64,000 nucleotides of DNA from Kaistella soli (GCF_019038595.1 NZ_JAHOPF010000002.1:434001-498000), one strand, 5' to 3'. Positions 34,091 to 43,792 are shown, counted from the first letter of the stretch. Notes: generated by a model from the letters alone, not told the origin. Program-made: numbers and translations.

Positions 34091-34903
34091 CTATTGAAAC
34101 TGCGTAAAATAAATCAACAAAGCAATTCCTACGATAATACGGTACCACCCCCAAGGTTTAAAACCATATTTCGTTAAAACACCAATGAAAAATTTAATGG
34201 CAATTACCGCTACGACAAACGCTACGACATTTCCCACCAAAAACAGCATCAGGTTATTGCCCTGCATCAGCATTTCGTAGCCTTTCTGTTCTAAACCGTT
34301 ATGGTTCCAGTTTTTCAGTAAAATAGAATAAACGGTTACCGCCAACATGGTAGGCACGGCGAGGAAAAATGAAAATTCTGCTGCTGCTTTTCTGGTCAGT
34401 TTCTGCTGCATTCCGCCGATAATGGAAGCGGCACTTCTGCTGGTTCCGGGCATCATTGCAAGACACTGCCAAAAACCAATGATAATGGCACTTTTATAAG
34501 AAATATCTTTCTCATCGTCCACAATATGAACTTTAAAAAGTTTGTCGATGAAAAGCAGTACAACACCGCCTAAAATCAGTACGATTGCGATGGGAACAGG
34601 ATCGCCGAGAACGGCTTCGATCTTATCATCAAACAATTTGCCGAGAACCAAAGCCGGAACTACTGCCACTGCCAGTTTCAGATAAAAGTTAATATTTTTG
34701 AAATCGAAAAACTTTTTCCAGTAGAGAAAAACTACCGCGAGAATGGCCCCGAACTGTATAGAAACCTGGAACATTTTTACAAATTCATCTTCCTGAATCC
34801 CAAAAATTGAACTGGTGAAAATCATGTGTGCGGTGGATGAAACCGGAAGATACTCCGTTAAACCTTCAATAATTGCAATGATAATTGCTTTGATTAGATC
34901 CAT
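34091..34903 (-). CDS. uppP: Undecaprenyl-diphosphatase
   Basis: This 270-residue polytopic protein has the two BacA/UppP signatures: EGLTEYLPVSSTAHM near 14 and MPGTSRSAASIIGGM near 156. About eight membrane helices are expected. It recycles undecaprenyl pyrophosphate for peptidoglycan and other envelope polymers. It follows the DUF3098 gene by about 95 bases on the same strand and directly abuts the interrupted small gene. Length is normal. Confidence 0.95.
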   Translation of the reverse strand: MDLIKAIIIAIIEGLTEYLPVSSTAHMIFTSSIFGIQEDEFVKMFQVSIQFGAILAVVFLYWKKFFDFKNINFYLKLAVAVVPALVLGKLFDDKIEAVLGDPVPIAIVLILGGVVLLFIDKLFKVHIVDDEKDISYKSAIIIGFWQCLAMMPGTSRSAASIIGGMQQKLTRKAAAEFSFFLAVPTMLAVTVYSILLKNWNHNGLEQKGYEMLMQGNNLMLFLVGNVVAFVVAVIAIKFFIGVLTKYGFKPWGWYRIIVGIALLIYFTQFQ

Positions 34904-34997
34904 TATTCTGCTAAACTTTTAATTAAAAAACTTTGCCAAAATTTATTCTCCCTGAAAATAAATACTGACAAAGTTTGAACTTTATTTTTAATAAATA

Positions 34998-35300
34998 CTA
35001 CTTGTTTCTTTTTAAAACGGCGTATACTTCTACCACAAAACCGGCGATGACCAACAAAGGTGCGATCCGGATTCTGCGGATGGAAAAGATCCCTTCGTTC
35101 CATGAGTTTGGATCATATTTCCCGTCTACCGTATTGGCGTCTGCCCCCATCATCAGCAGAAATCCTACAACAATGAGTGCCAAACCAATCAGCATCAGTT
35201 TATAGTTTTCTTTACCAAAATAGAAAGTGTTTTCCTGGGGAACTTCCACTTCTTTTTTTCCGATATTCTCAGCAGAGAAGTTTTTATATTTTTTAGCCAT
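34998..35300 (-). CDS. DUF3098 membrane protein
   Basis: This 100-residue protein has two membrane helices (about 34-52, KLMLIGLALIVVGFLLMMG, and 77-95, IRIAPLLVIAGFVVEVYAVL) separated by a loop containing GADANTVDGKYDPNSWNE and IFSIRRIRIAP. This is the DUF3098 pattern, found in Bacteroidetes next to ftsX and uppP, as here. It starts 2 bases after ftsX ends. Function is unknown; an envelope or division role is suggested only by context. Confidence 0.88.
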   Translation of the reverse strand: MAKKYKNFSAENIGKKEVEVPQENTFYFGKENYKLMLIGLALIVVGFLLMMGADANTVDGKYDPNSWNEGIFSIRRIRIAPLLVIAGFVVEVYAVLKRNK

Positions 35301-35302
35301 TT

Positions 35303-36202
35303 TTAAGAATAGTATAAGTCGTCAACACTTGATCTGAGGAATCTCCAGGTCGCGAAAATCGTACTGAAAACCGTTATGAAAACTCCCAACAGGAAAATTC
35401 CGACAACCAGCATAATAAGCTGATTATTGTCCTGCGCAAACGGAGTTCCGATTTGGGTAATAAAATAATACCACGCCCCGAAAAGCACCGCCAAACCAAG
35501 CACCGCACCGATTACTCCCAAGATAACAGCCTCTTTTATAAATGGTTTCAGGATGAATCTGCGTTTTGCTCCAACCAGCTGCATCGTTTTAATGATAAAT
35601 CTTTTAGAGAATATTTTAAGACGGATGGAGTTATTAATCAAAACCACCGCTAAAATGAGAAAAAGAATCGAAAATCCCAAGATCCATTTCAGGATGTTGT
35701 TCAGGTTATTGTACACTTCCACCATTAAAGTACTGTTGTTTTTTACGTCAACAATTCCCGGTACTGTTTTTATCTGTTTAATGGCTTCGTCAATTTTGGC
35801 AGGATCTACGTATTCAGGTTTTAAGGCAACTTCCACAGAAGAAGGAAAAATGTTTTCCTCGAAAAGTGCGCTGCTTTCAATGCCCATACTTTTCTTCGCT
35901 TCCTCGGCAGCCATTTCGCGGCTGATGTAAGTCGTACGCTTCACAGGCGCCAATTTCTGAATTTTCTGGAAAGCTTCGGTTTCTCTTTTAACAATTTTTG
36001 CAGAATCTTTCGCATCGTAATTTTCATCAAAATAGGCATTCACCACAAGCTGCTCTTTGATATAATCGGAGTATTTCTGAGCATTGATCAATATAAGACC
36101 CATTAATCCCAATAAAAATAACACCAGTGCAATACTCACGACAACCGTAATATTGCTTGAGCGAAGCCGTCTCTTGTTAAAATCTTCAACTGTCTTTGCC
36201 AT
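35303..36202 (-). CDS. ftsX: Cell division protein FtsX
   Basis: This 299-residue protein has one N-terminal helix (about 20-42), an extracytoplasmic domain (about 45-165) with VNAYFDENYDAKDSA and FPSSVEVALKPEY, and three C-terminal helices with LINNSIRLKIFSKRFIIKTMQLVGAKRRFI. This is standard FtsX topology. FtsX works with the ATPase FtsE to activate peptidoglycan hydrolases at the septum. FtsE is not adjacent, which is usual in Flavobacteriia. It is first in the ftsX-DUF3098-uppP run and diverges from rsmA. Confidence 0.93.
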   Translation of the reverse strand: MAKTVEDFNKRRLRSSNITVVVSIALVLFLLGLMGLILINAQKYSDYIKEQLVVNAYFDENYDAKDSAKIVKRETEAFQKIQKLAPVKRTTYISREMAAEEAKKSMGIESSALFEENIFPSSVEVALKPEYVDPAKIDEAIKQIKTVPGIVDVKNNSTLMVEVYNNLNNILKWILGFSILFLILAVVLINNSIRLKIFSKRFIIKTMQLVGAKRRFILKPFIKEAVILGVIGAVLGLAVLFGAWYYFITQIGTPFAQDNNQLIMLVVGIFLLGVFITVFSTIFATWRFLRSSVDDLYYS

Positions 36203-36332
36203 TAAATAAAAAATTTCTGCTAAAATAGAAAAAATCTTCCGTAATTTGCGGAGAATCCAAGAAAATCGGTGTTAAAAAAAACATAAAGCATATCTCTTCA
36301 ACACCGTTTTTTAATTATTGAATACAGCATTT

Positions 36333-37100
36333 ATGAGCGTAAAAGCCAAAAAACATCTCGGTCAACATTTCCTTACAGACGAAAACATCGCTAAAAAAAT
36401 CGTGGACGCGCTAAGTCTCGAAAATTATAAAAAAGTGCTGGAAGTAGGTCCGGGAATGGGCGTGCTCACCAAATATCTTTTAGACAAAGATGTGGAAATT
36501 TTCGTGGCGGAAATTGACACAGAATCTGTTGCCTATCTAAAGCAACATTACGAAAAACTTCAGGATGATCACTTTACAGGAGATTTTCTGAAAATCAATA
36601 TTGAAGAAACATTCGGCGGTCAGGTCGCAGTCATCGGAAATTTCCCGTATAATATTTCTTCGCAGATTCTGTTTAAAATTATCGATTTCTACAGTAACGT
36701 ACCGGAAATGGTTGGAATGTTTCAGAAAGAAGTTGCAGAAAGAACTGCGGCCGTGCCAAGGACGAAAGCGTACGGAATTCTGTCGGTTCTGGTTCAGGCT
36801 TTATATGATGTGGAATATCTTTTCACTGTCCATGAAAATGTTTTCAATCCGCCGCCAAAAGTAAAATCCGGCGTTATAAAACTGACGAGAAACCCAAAGG
36901 AAGGATTGGTTGGCAATGAGATTCTTTTTAAGCAGATCGTGAAAGCAGGTTTCAACCAAAGAAGAAAAAAGCTGTCGAACTCATTGAAAATTCTTGAAAT
37001 TCCTGAAGCACTGAACAATCATCCTTTTTTAGATAAACGCGCAGAAGAACTGAGCATTCAGGATTTTATATCGTTCACCAATGAATGGAAAAATGCTTAA
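36333..37100 (+). CDS. rsmA: 16S rRNA (adenine(1518)-N(6)/adenine(1519)-N(6))-dimethyltransferase
   Basis: This 255-residue methyltransferase begins KAKKHLGQHFL, the hallmark N-terminus. It has the SAM loop VLEVGPGMGVLTKYLL near 39 and the catalytic NFPYNIS near 107. It dimethylates two adjacent adenines in 16S rRNA helix 45 (loss confers kasugamycin resistance). The ATG at 36333 is chosen over one five codons upstream because family members begin immediately before KAKK. Its stop overlaps that of the convergent gene by four bases. Confidence 0.95.
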   Translation: MSVKAKKHLGQHFLTDENIAKKIVDALSLENYKKVLEVGPGMGVLTKYLLDKDVEIFVAEIDTESVAYLKQHYEKLQDDHFTGDFLKINIEETFGGQVAVIGNFPYNISSQILFKIIDFYSNVPEMVGMFQKEVAERTAAVPRTKAYGILSVLVQALYDVEYLFTVHENVFNPPPKVKSGVIKLTRNPKEGLVGNEILFKQIVKAGFNQRRKKLSNSLKILEIPEALNNHPFLDKRAEELSIQDFISFTNEWKNA

Positions 37101-37666
37101 TTTTCAGGCGTTTTTTCTTCCAGTTTTTCATCGTCCTTTTTTAAATTTTCAAGCTGCTGCTGAAGTTGTGAAATAACTTCCCTCAGGGCTTTGATGTCGT
37201 TTTTATTGGAAGAAACATTGCTTTTCAGCATTACATTTTTCGCTCTTTCATTGTGGTCATCTTCGTCTTCATCTTCGGCGATGTCTTCGATATCTTCCTG
37301 AATATCATCAATATCAACGCTGATTTCTTCGATATCTTCACTAATTTCCTCAATATCGTCCTGAATTTCTTCGATGTCTTCACGGATGTCTTCAATATGT
37401 TCGTGACTGCGGTTGACTGACATCTGAATAAATATCGCCAGGTAAATGGCTTCCAAAGACAGCACCGTGGTTAAAACCAACAGCATTTTATCGACAGAAA
37501 CAATATTAAATAAAGGCAACAGAAATGCCGTGATAAAAACAATGGAATGCACGATGAGTGAAGGAATAGAGCCAATCCACCACATTACTCCGTCGGTTAC
37601 TTTTTCAAGAAACTTAATATTTCTTTCGCGTAATTCTTTTCGGCTCATTTTCTGAAATTTATGCAA
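37097..37666 (-). CDS. DUF1003-like membrane protein with a long acidic heptad coiled coil
   Basis: This 189-residue protein has two membrane helices (about 32-53 and 62-84) ending in AIYLAIFIQMSVNRSHEH. It resembles the DUF1003 family by layout. Residues about 91-137 form a strikingly regular heptad array, six units of the form IEEIxxD, mirrored in the DNA as a 21-base period. A second coiled coil (EVISQLQQQLENLKKDDEKL) closes the protein. Oligomerisation is expected. Function unknown. The start may be Met1 or Met7. Confidence 0.75.
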   Translation of the reverse strand: MHKFQKMSRKELRERNIKFLEKVTDGVMWWIGSIPSLIVHSIVFITAFLLPLFNIVSVDKMLLVLTTVLSLEAIYLAIFIQMSVNRSHEHIEDIREDIEEIQDDIEEISEDIEEISVDIDDIQEDIEDIAEDEDEDDHNERAKNVMLKSNVSSNKNDIKALREVISQLQQQLENLKKDDEKLEEKTPEN

Positions 37667-37672
37667 ATTTAC

Positions 37673-38437
37673 TTAAAAATCCTTCGAAACACCCAAGCCA
37701 AAAAGCGCAAAGTCGTATTTCGCCGGATCTTCAGCATTAAACTTTCTTAATACAAGATCCATTTCCTCAACGGTTTTCCAGTCGTTCTGTTTTCTCTGAA
37801 CGAGATTAAGTTTTCTGGAAATATTTCCGGTGTGAACATCCAGCGGAACGGAAAGATATTGCTGACCGATATTTTCCCAGATTCCGAAATCAACGCCTTT
37901 TCTGTCTTTCCGCACCATCCAGCGCAGAAACATCATCAGTCTTTTTGCAGAGGAATTCTTGTACGTAGAACTTACGTGTTTCCGGCTTCTGTGAACATTT
38001 TCTCCAATAAAATCCTGTCTGAATCTTTCAAGTGCATGATAAAAGTTTTCCTCATTTTCACGCATTAAAAACAGGCTTTCCATACTGTCATGAGCGATAT
38101 AGATTCTTTTTAAATTCAGTATAAATTCCCTGAAATCTTCACCGTTAAATGTTCTGTGAATACTTTTTCCCTCTAAAATTTCAAGATCCTTTTCCGACAC
38201 ATTCTTCACAAAATCGTAAGGTGAATTCCCCATGAAATCCATCATTTTTTCGGCATCATTGATGATTGATTTGCGGTTTCCCCACGAAATGGTTGCGGCT
38301 AAAAATCCGGCGATTTCAACATCCTGTTTCAGTGAAAAGCGGTGCGGAATCTGAATGGGATCATTTTCAATAAAATCGAGATTATTGTAAAAATCTGCCT
38401 TTTCATCGAGAAAAGTTTTCAGTTCTGAAAATGTCAT
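37673..38437 (-). CDS. TIGR02757 (DUF2400) family protein
   Basis: This 254-residue soluble protein matches TIGR02757: N-terminal EKADFYNNLDFIENDPIQIPHRFSLKQDVEIAGFLAATISWGNRK, middle SSAKRLMMFLRWMVRKDRKGVDFGIW, and C-terminal VPLDVHTGNISRKLNLVQRKQNDWKTVEEMDLVLRKFNAEDPAKYDFALFGLGV. The pattern recalls helix-hairpin-helix DNA glycosylase-like folds, and a nucleic-acid role has been suggested for the family, but no activity is established. It sits between the DUF1003-like gene and rnz on the same strand with short gaps, so the three are likely co-transcribed. Confidence 0.88.
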   Translation of the reverse strand: MTFSELKTFLDEKADFYNNLDFIENDPIQIPHRFSLKQDVEIAGFLAATISWGNRKSIINDAEKMMDFMGNSPYDFVKNVSEKDLEILEGKSIHRTFNGEDFREFILNLKRIYIAHDSMESLFLMRENEENFYHALERFRQDFIGENVHRSRKHVSSTYKNSSAKRLMMFLRWMVRKDRKGVDFGIWENIGQQYLSVPLDVHTGNISRKLNLVQRKQNDWKTVEEMDLVLRKFNAEDPAKYDFALFGLGVSKDF

Positions 38438-38459
38438 TAATAAATTCCAGTGTTAATAA

Positions 38460-39377
38460 TTATCCGATTTTTACAGCTTCCAAAGCTTTTGGCAGAAAAG
38501 AATTCGGGAATACTTCTCTTGCTTCATCGGTGAAGACATTCAAATCGTGATATCGATTAGAAAAATGACCTAAAATCAATTTACCGACGTTCGCTTTTCT
38601 TGCAATGCGTGCGGCTTCCAAAGCGGTGGTATGACCGGTATAATCGGCCATTTCTTTAAGATCATGAAGGAAAGTAGATTCGTGGTAAAGGACGTCGACG
38701 TTTTCAATAACCGGCAATATAGCTTCCAGATAACGGGTGTCACTGCAAAATGCATAGGAAACCGATTTTGTTGGTTCTGTTGTTAAGATTTCGTTCTTTA
38801 AAACGTAGCCGTCACTGAGTTTAAAATCTTTACCGAGTTTAAGGTTGTGATAGTCGCAGGTTTCGATTTCCGGATATTTCGAAATTTCTGCCATGTTCAA
38901 ATGTCTTTCCTTCGGTTTTTCCCTAAAGAGATATCCGTTACAGTAAATCCTGTGATTAAGGGGAATGGTGAACACTTCTACCCTGTTGTCTTCGAATATC
39001 TTTTCTGATTTTTTGCTTTCAAGTTCGTGATAAACGATCTCAAAACCTTTATGCGTTTCAGTAATCCTGAAAATGGTTTCGAGCATTTCTTTAATACCTT
39101 TCGGTCCGTAAACATGCAACGGCATTTCTCTTCCCAAAAGTCTGAAAGACGCTATAAGTCCCGGTAAACCAAAACAGTGATCCCCATGCAGATGAGAAAT
39201 AAATATATGGTTGATTTTTGAAAATCGGGCTTTAGCTTTTCGGAGCTGAACCTGGGTTCCTTCACCACAATCGATCAGGAAAGCACGTTCTTCCATTTCG
39301 AGAAACTGTGCGGTTGGTGATGAATTCACCGTTGGTATTGCTGAATTGAAGCCGAGAATGGTAAGATAAGTACTCAA
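38460..39377 (-). CDS. rnz: Ribonuclease Z
   Basis: This 305-residue metallo-beta-lactamase-fold nuclease has the zinc motif SHLHGDHCFGLPG with His62, His64, Asp66 and His67. Further metal ligands are in FCSDTRY and HTTALEAARIA, and the final HFSNRYHD is typical of RNase Z. It matures the 3' ends of tRNAs lacking encoded CCA. Length matches the short-form (RNase Z-S) enzymes. Confidence 0.94.
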   Translation of the reverse strand: MSTYLTILGFNSAIPTVNSSPTAQFLEMEERAFLIDCGEGTQVQLRKAKARFSKINHIFISHLHGDHCFGLPGLIASFRLLGREMPLHVYGPKGIKEMLETIFRITETHKGFEIVYHELESKKSEKIFEDNRVEVFTIPLNHRIYCNGYLFREKPKERHLNMAEISKYPEIETCDYHNLKLGKDFKLSDGYVLKNEILTTEPTKSVSYAFCSDTRYLEAILPVIENVDVLYHESTFLHDLKEMADYTGHTTALEAARIARKANVGKLILGHFSNRYHDLNVFTDEAREVFPNSFLPKALEAVKIG

Positions 39378-39502
39378 AGTATTTTGATGATGTTAAATGC
39401 CAGTTGTTTAAGCTACAAATCTAATGAATATTTAATGATAATAAATAGAAAGCTGAATTAGAAATTATCTATAATAAGATTTTTACAGAAGAACAGAAAT
39501 AA

Positions 39503-39532
39503 AAAAATCCCGAAACAATGTTCGGGATTTTT
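39503..39532 (-). terminator. Rho-independent terminator of ccsA
   Basis: A perfect 12-bp stem AAAAATCCCGAA/TTCGGGATTTTT with a 6-base loop lies directly after the ccsA stop (39537, minus strand). A/T tracts on both sides allow action in both directions. Confidence 0.92.
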
Positions 39533-39536
39533 AGTT

Positions 39537-42500
39537 TTATACTGTCTTGGAAGATTTCTTCAATTTCCTGAAACATACGTAAGAAACGGCTGATAAGGTA
39601 AACATTGAAGCCAGACCAATATACACCCAAGCCGGAACAGGAACCGGATCGCCCGCTGCGTAAGAGTGAAGGCCCGTAAGATAATAGTTTACCCCAAAGT
39701 ACGTCATCACAATGGTACTGATCGCAAAAAGGGACGCTACGTGGAAAGACCATCTGCTGCGCAGACCCGGAACCAGACGCATGTGCAATACAAATGCATA
39801 AACCATTACCGAGATAAAAGCCCAGGTCTCTTTCGGATCCCAGCTCCAGTATCTTCCCCAGGATTCGTTTGCCCAAATACCGCCGAGAAAAGTTCCTACC
39901 GTTAATGCGTAAAGACCGATTGTAAGTGCCATTTCAGAGACAATCGTCAATTCCTTTATCGTGGTATCATTATGAATTTTAAATATCTTTCTGTTGGAGA
40001 AGATATAAAACATCAGTACAATGACCGCAATAACCATCGACAATCCGAAAAAGCCGTAACTCGCGGTAATAATCGCTACGTGAATGATCAGCCAGTAAGA
40101 CTTAAGAACAGGAACCAACGGAGTAATCTGAGGATCAAGCGCGGATCCGCCATGAGCAAACCCCATCATAATTACCGCAACCATAAATCCTGCCGCCGGA
40201 ATAAGTGCATTCGAATTTCGGTAAAGCAGTAATCCCGCGGTAATTCCTACCCAAGAGATGAAAATAATAGCTTCGTAACCATTACTCCACGGTGCATGAC
40301 CGGATATATACCATCTCGCCACCAAACCTAAGAACTGGAAGAAATACCCCACTAATCCGACTAAAATAAGTCCACGGATTAAATGATTAAGGATTTTTTT
40401 CGGTTTGAATAACTCAATAAATCCAAGCAAGAGAAGTAATCCGCCGATGATGGAGTAAAAAATAAGAAGGTGAAAGTTGATATTCACTTTATTCATTAAA
40501 ACTTCCAAATCAACTTTTGATTTTGCCGGCACCACGTTTTTCCCCCAGGTTTGCTGATATTGGGAAAGTTTTTGCAGTTCGCTGTCAGCCTTACTCCAGT
40601 TTCCGGATTTCTGAGCAGCCAAAACTTCTGAGAAATATGGTCCCATCACTTTCTGGGCTTCCATATCCGGTTCAAAATTCTGATCGAGCCATGAATGCCA
40701 GGTATTATTAGGGTCATTCTGTACCGGAACAATTCTCATAAACTGACCGCTGAAAAACTCATTAAATGCCTGAACACGGTCATTCACCGCAATTACTTCT
40801 TTATCATAATTGGTCTGCTCTGCCGGTTTTTTCCGGAAAGCTTCCTGATAATCCTCTTCCAAAACATAATGCAGCGCGCCGGTTGCATCTGCCGGGAAAA
40901 GATTCATTAAAGAAGTGTAATACTGATCACCCAAAGACTTTGGATCTTTATAATCAGCTTTGGTTTTTTTTCTCAACTCTTCTCCGCCTTTAGATCCAAC
41001 TCTAATCAGCGGAACCATCGTCCAGCTTGCTGTATCAGTATTAATTGAGAGAAACCACTGTTCTGCAGTAAGAGATTTTCCGTCCGTGCCGTTAAATTTA
41101 TCGTGCTTGTAAAGCTTTCTTAGAACATCCAGTGCCTGTGTACTTACAGGAACAATTCTTCCCTCATAATTCTGAACCAGAAGGTAACCGAATTTATCGG
41201 CATGTTCTTTACTGATGGTATTTTTAGCAATAATTTCATCGGCTGTAATCTGACGCGGTGTTCTTAGGGCTAATGAATTCTGTTGTTTTTTAGGTGCAGG
41301 TTCTTCTGAAAGTAAATCTACATCACCGTGATTGTGGCCATCATTTGCAGAATGAGTCGTTTTTGAAGATCCGTCGGTACCATGGGTATCAATTTTCTGA
41401 GCAGACAAATTCATACTCAGCAAAAGCAGCAGTGCCATTGTAATCCTTTTACGGTTTACATCCTTCAGCATTTTATTAAGTTTCCAGAAGTGCGTTCCCT
41501 TCCAGAAGAAAATCACAAACATGCCTCCAAACAGGAAGAAGTAACCGATATAGGTAATTAAAGTTCCCCAGAAATCGTGATTTACGGAAAGAACAGTTCC
41601 TTTTCTGTCCGGATCAAAACTCGCCTGGAAAAAGCGGTAACCGCCATGATTTAAAACGTGGTTCATATAAATTTTATAAGGCGTCTGTTTTCCGTTATCG
41701 ATAATCTGCACGTGGCTTTCATAAGCACTTGGCGATGAACTTCCCGGATAAGTTTCCATCACGAATTTTTCTAATTTTAGAGAGAAAGGCGTGTTATATA
41801 CTTTCGGTCCGAAACCGAGGATAATATTCATCCCGTCAAGAGAAATCTGCTTAAATGCGTTAGGATTTCCTTTTTCTACCGGTAAATCAACAAGAAGTTT
41901 TGTTTTTGGACCCTGCACTTCTACAGTAAGCTGATCTGATACGTCTTTGTCTTTTTTACGGTCGCCTTCGTAAGCAATCAGTTTTCCTTTCTTCAAACCT
42001 TCAGGAACAACCAGTTTCAGATCATTTACTGTATATAAGCTTCTAAGAACTAACGGCTGATATTCATCTTTTTTCGTAGTTCCCGTTGCCTGCGTTGCCA
42101 TCGTCATAAATGAGGCATCCACAGGAGTTTTTATCATTAAATTCCCGCTGGTATTATTAAATTCTACAGCGCCCTCAATTGCCCGGTTAAATGTAACTAA
42201 AGTTCCGTTGATCGATTTGGATTCACCGGCTTTGATATAGATATTTTCACGCCCTGTATTTCCTGCTGAAACTACATGCAAAAATTCTGTTCCGTTATTA
42301 TCAGTAACCAGACTATCCTTTTTTCTCTGAATAAAATCTGTTGCTTTTACTGAAATCTGCTTGCCATGATAATCGTAGCTCGCTTTTAAATCTTTATGAA
42401 GAGGTGACATCAGATAAGGAACATCCTGATAATTTAAAATATCCCCTTTTTCTTCGATCTGAATTTTAAAGAAATTTTTATCGGTAATCACTTCATTGGA

Positions 42501-42833
42501 AGTTTCACCTTCACGGATGTGCATAATCCCTTCATAACTGATATAACGGGTAATAGCGCCACCAATGAAAATTAAAATAAATGATAGGTGAAAGATTAGA
42601 ACCGGCCATTTTTCACGTCTCCACAGACGGTATCTTGAAATATTTCCAATAAAATTTAGTATTAAAAGAAGCATTACGCCTTCAAACCATTTGGCTTCAT
42701 AGATCAGTGCTTTTGCGGTAGGTGTTCCGTAATCGTTTTCAAGAAAAGTAGCGTACGCCATTGCAAATGCATAAACCAGCAACAAAATCGCCATCGTACG
42801 GGTAGAAATAAGAATACTCTGTATTTTTTTCAT
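39537..42833 (-). CDS. ccsA: Cytochrome c biogenesis protein, ResB-CcsA fusion
   Basis: This 1098-residue membrane protein combines both halves of the system II cytochrome c synthase. The N-terminal ResB-like part (helices near 10-110 and 425-445 around a large periplasmic domain) is followed by a His-rich linker (THGTDGSSKTTHSANDGHNH region, near 480) and a periplasmic segment. The CcsA part starts near 785, with the haem-handling WWD-type motif WGRYWSWDPKETWAF at about 992-1006. It attaches haem to apocytochromes c on the periplasmic side. Such fusions are normal in Bacteroidetes. It is a single-gene unit; a -7 box (TATTTTTG, complement of 42872-42879) lies upstream. Confidence 0.92.
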   Translation of the reverse strand: MKKIQSILISTRTMAILLLVYAFAMAYATFLENDYGTPTAKALIYEAKWFEGVMLLLILNFIGNISRYRLWRREKWPVLIFHLSFILIFIGGAITRYISYEGIMHIREGETSNEVITDKNFFKIQIEEKGDILNYQDVPYLMSPLHKDLKASYDYHGKQISVKATDFIQRKKDSLVTDNNGTEFLHVVSAGNTGRENIYIKAGESKSINGTLVTFNRAIEGAVEFNNTSGNLMIKTPVDASFMTMATQATGTTKKDEYQPLVLRSLYTVNDLKLVVPEGLKKGKLIAYEGDRKKDKDVSDQLTVEVQGPKTKLLVDLPVEKGNPNAFKQISLDGMNIILGFGPKVYNTPFSLKLEKFVMETYPGSSSPSAYESHVQIIDNGKQTPYKIYMNHVLNHGGYRFFQASFDPDRKGTVLSVNHDFWGTLITYIGYFFLFGGMFVIFFWKGTHFWKLNKMLKDVNRKRITMALLLLLSMNLSAQKIDTHGTDGSSKTTHSANDGHNHGDVDLLSEEPAPKKQQNSLALRTPRQITADEIIAKNTISKEHADKFGYLLVQNYEGRIVPVSTQALDVLRKLYKHDKFNGTDGKSLTAEQWFLSINTDTASWTMVPLIRVGSKGGEELRKKTKADYKDPKSLGDQYYTSLMNLFPADATGALHYVLEEDYQEAFRKKPAEQTNYDKEVIAVNDRVQAFNEFFSGQFMRIVPVQNDPNNTWHSWLDQNFEPDMEAQKVMGPYFSEVLAAQKSGNWSKADSELQKLSQYQQTWGKNVVPAKSKVDLEVLMNKVNINFHLLIFYSIIGGLLLLLGFIELFKPKKILNHLIRGLILVGLVGYFFQFLGLVARWYISGHAPWSNGYEAIIFISWVGITAGLLLYRNSNALIPAAGFMVAVIMMGFAHGGSALDPQITPLVPVLKSYWLIIHVAIITASYGFFGLSMVIAVIVLMFYIFSNRKIFKIHNDTTIKELTIVSEMALTIGLYALTVGTFLGGIWANESWGRYWSWDPKETWAFISVMVYAFVLHMRLVPGLRSRWSFHVASLFAISTIVMTYFGVNYYLTGLHSYAAGDPVPVPAWVYIGLASMFTLSAVSYVCFRKLKKSSKTV

Positions 42834-42983
42834 TGTAAGAAACTATCAGATTTATAAAATTCAAATAGTTGCAAAAATACATTCTATATTTTGAAATAGC
42901 GAATTTGGGGTATGTTATTTATCAGGTTTGAAAAAAATTGCGAAGCAAAATAAAGCGTTTTCCGAAAAAAATATTTATAATGA

Positions 42984-43634
42984 TTATTGGTTGGTATTAT
43001 TCAGCATCGGTACAAATTTGTAAGCGCCGAATTCCTCCTTCTCGAATTCTTTTTCCGATTTTTTGGTAAATCTCGTCAGTATCTGTTCATCGGTTTTTCC
43101 CAATGGAATTACCATCATTCCGCCCACTTTTAACTGATGAAGCAGCTCGGTCGGCAAAGTTTCAGCACCGCAGGTCACCAGAATTTTATCGAAAGGCGCA
43201 AAAGTGGGAAGTCCCGCAAAACCGTCGCCAAAACTTTGGAATTTCGGCCGCAGATGAAGCGCTCCAAGTTTTTTAACCGCAAAATCGTGAAGCTCTTTCT
43301 GCCTTTCAATTGTATAAACCACCGCATCCATGGCCACCAGAACTGCAGTCTGGTAACCGCATCCTGTACCGATTTCAAGAACTTTTTCCTTTCCGCGAAG
43401 CTGTAAAAGTTCACTCTGTTCAGCAACTGTGGAAGGGTGCGAAATGGTTTGCTTTGCCAAAATAGGGAAAGCACGGTCCTCATAGGCGTAATCCTCGAAA
43501 ATACTTTCCAGAAAAAGATGGCGCGGCACTTCATTCATCGCCTTCAAAACCTTTTCGTCGGAAATTCCTATTTTTTCCCGAAGATATTGTACCAAAAACT
43601 TTCTTTTTCCTTTGTGTAAAAATGTATCCTGCAT
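42984..43634 (-). CDS. pcm: Protein-L-isoaspartate O-methyltransferase
   Basis: This 216-residue SAM enzyme has EVPRHLFLESIFEDYAYEDRAFPI near 32, TISHPSTVAEQSELLQL near 64, the SAM loop VLEIGTGCGYQTAVLV near 85, and VTCGAETLPTELLHQLKVGGMMVIPLG near 151. The motif set is diagnostic for PCMT, which starts repair of isoaspartyl residues in aged proteins. The gene is monocistronic and divergent from the Gfo/Idh/MocA gene. Confidence 0.93.
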   Translation of the reverse strand: MQDTFLHKGKRKFLVQYLREKIGISDEKVLKAMNEVPRHLFLESIFEDYAYEDRAFPILAKQTISHPSTVAEQSELLQLRGKEKVLEIGTGCGYQTAVLVAMDAVVYTIERQKELHDFAVKKLGALHLRPKFQSFGDGFAGLPTFAPFDKILVTCGAETLPTELLHQLKVGGMMVIPLGKTDEQILTRFTKKSEKEFEKEEFGAYKFVPMLNNTNQ

Positions 43635-43768
43635 AATTGTTACGGGTTTCCAGATGCGGGATTGAGGTTAAATCCCGACAAAAAACAAAACTAACATATT
43701 TTATCCGACTTTACAAAAACCCTTTGGATTCTCTTCAAACCTTAATCATGTATTTCAGCCCAATTTCT

Positions 43769-43776
43769 TATCTTTG
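43769..43776 (+). promoter_or_regulatory. -7 box of the Gfo/Idh/MocA oxidoreductase gene
   Basis: TATCTTTG matches TAnnTTTG and lies 16 bases before the ATG at 43793. No clear -33 TTG is found at 18-21 bases. Confidence 0.5.
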
Positions 43777-43792
43777 AAAAAATAAATTTTCT

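Noticed and set aside
39469-39876. 135-codon frame on the same strand as ccsA but in another phase
   Set aside because: It overlaps the conserved CcsA haem-binding region and would read through the terminator.
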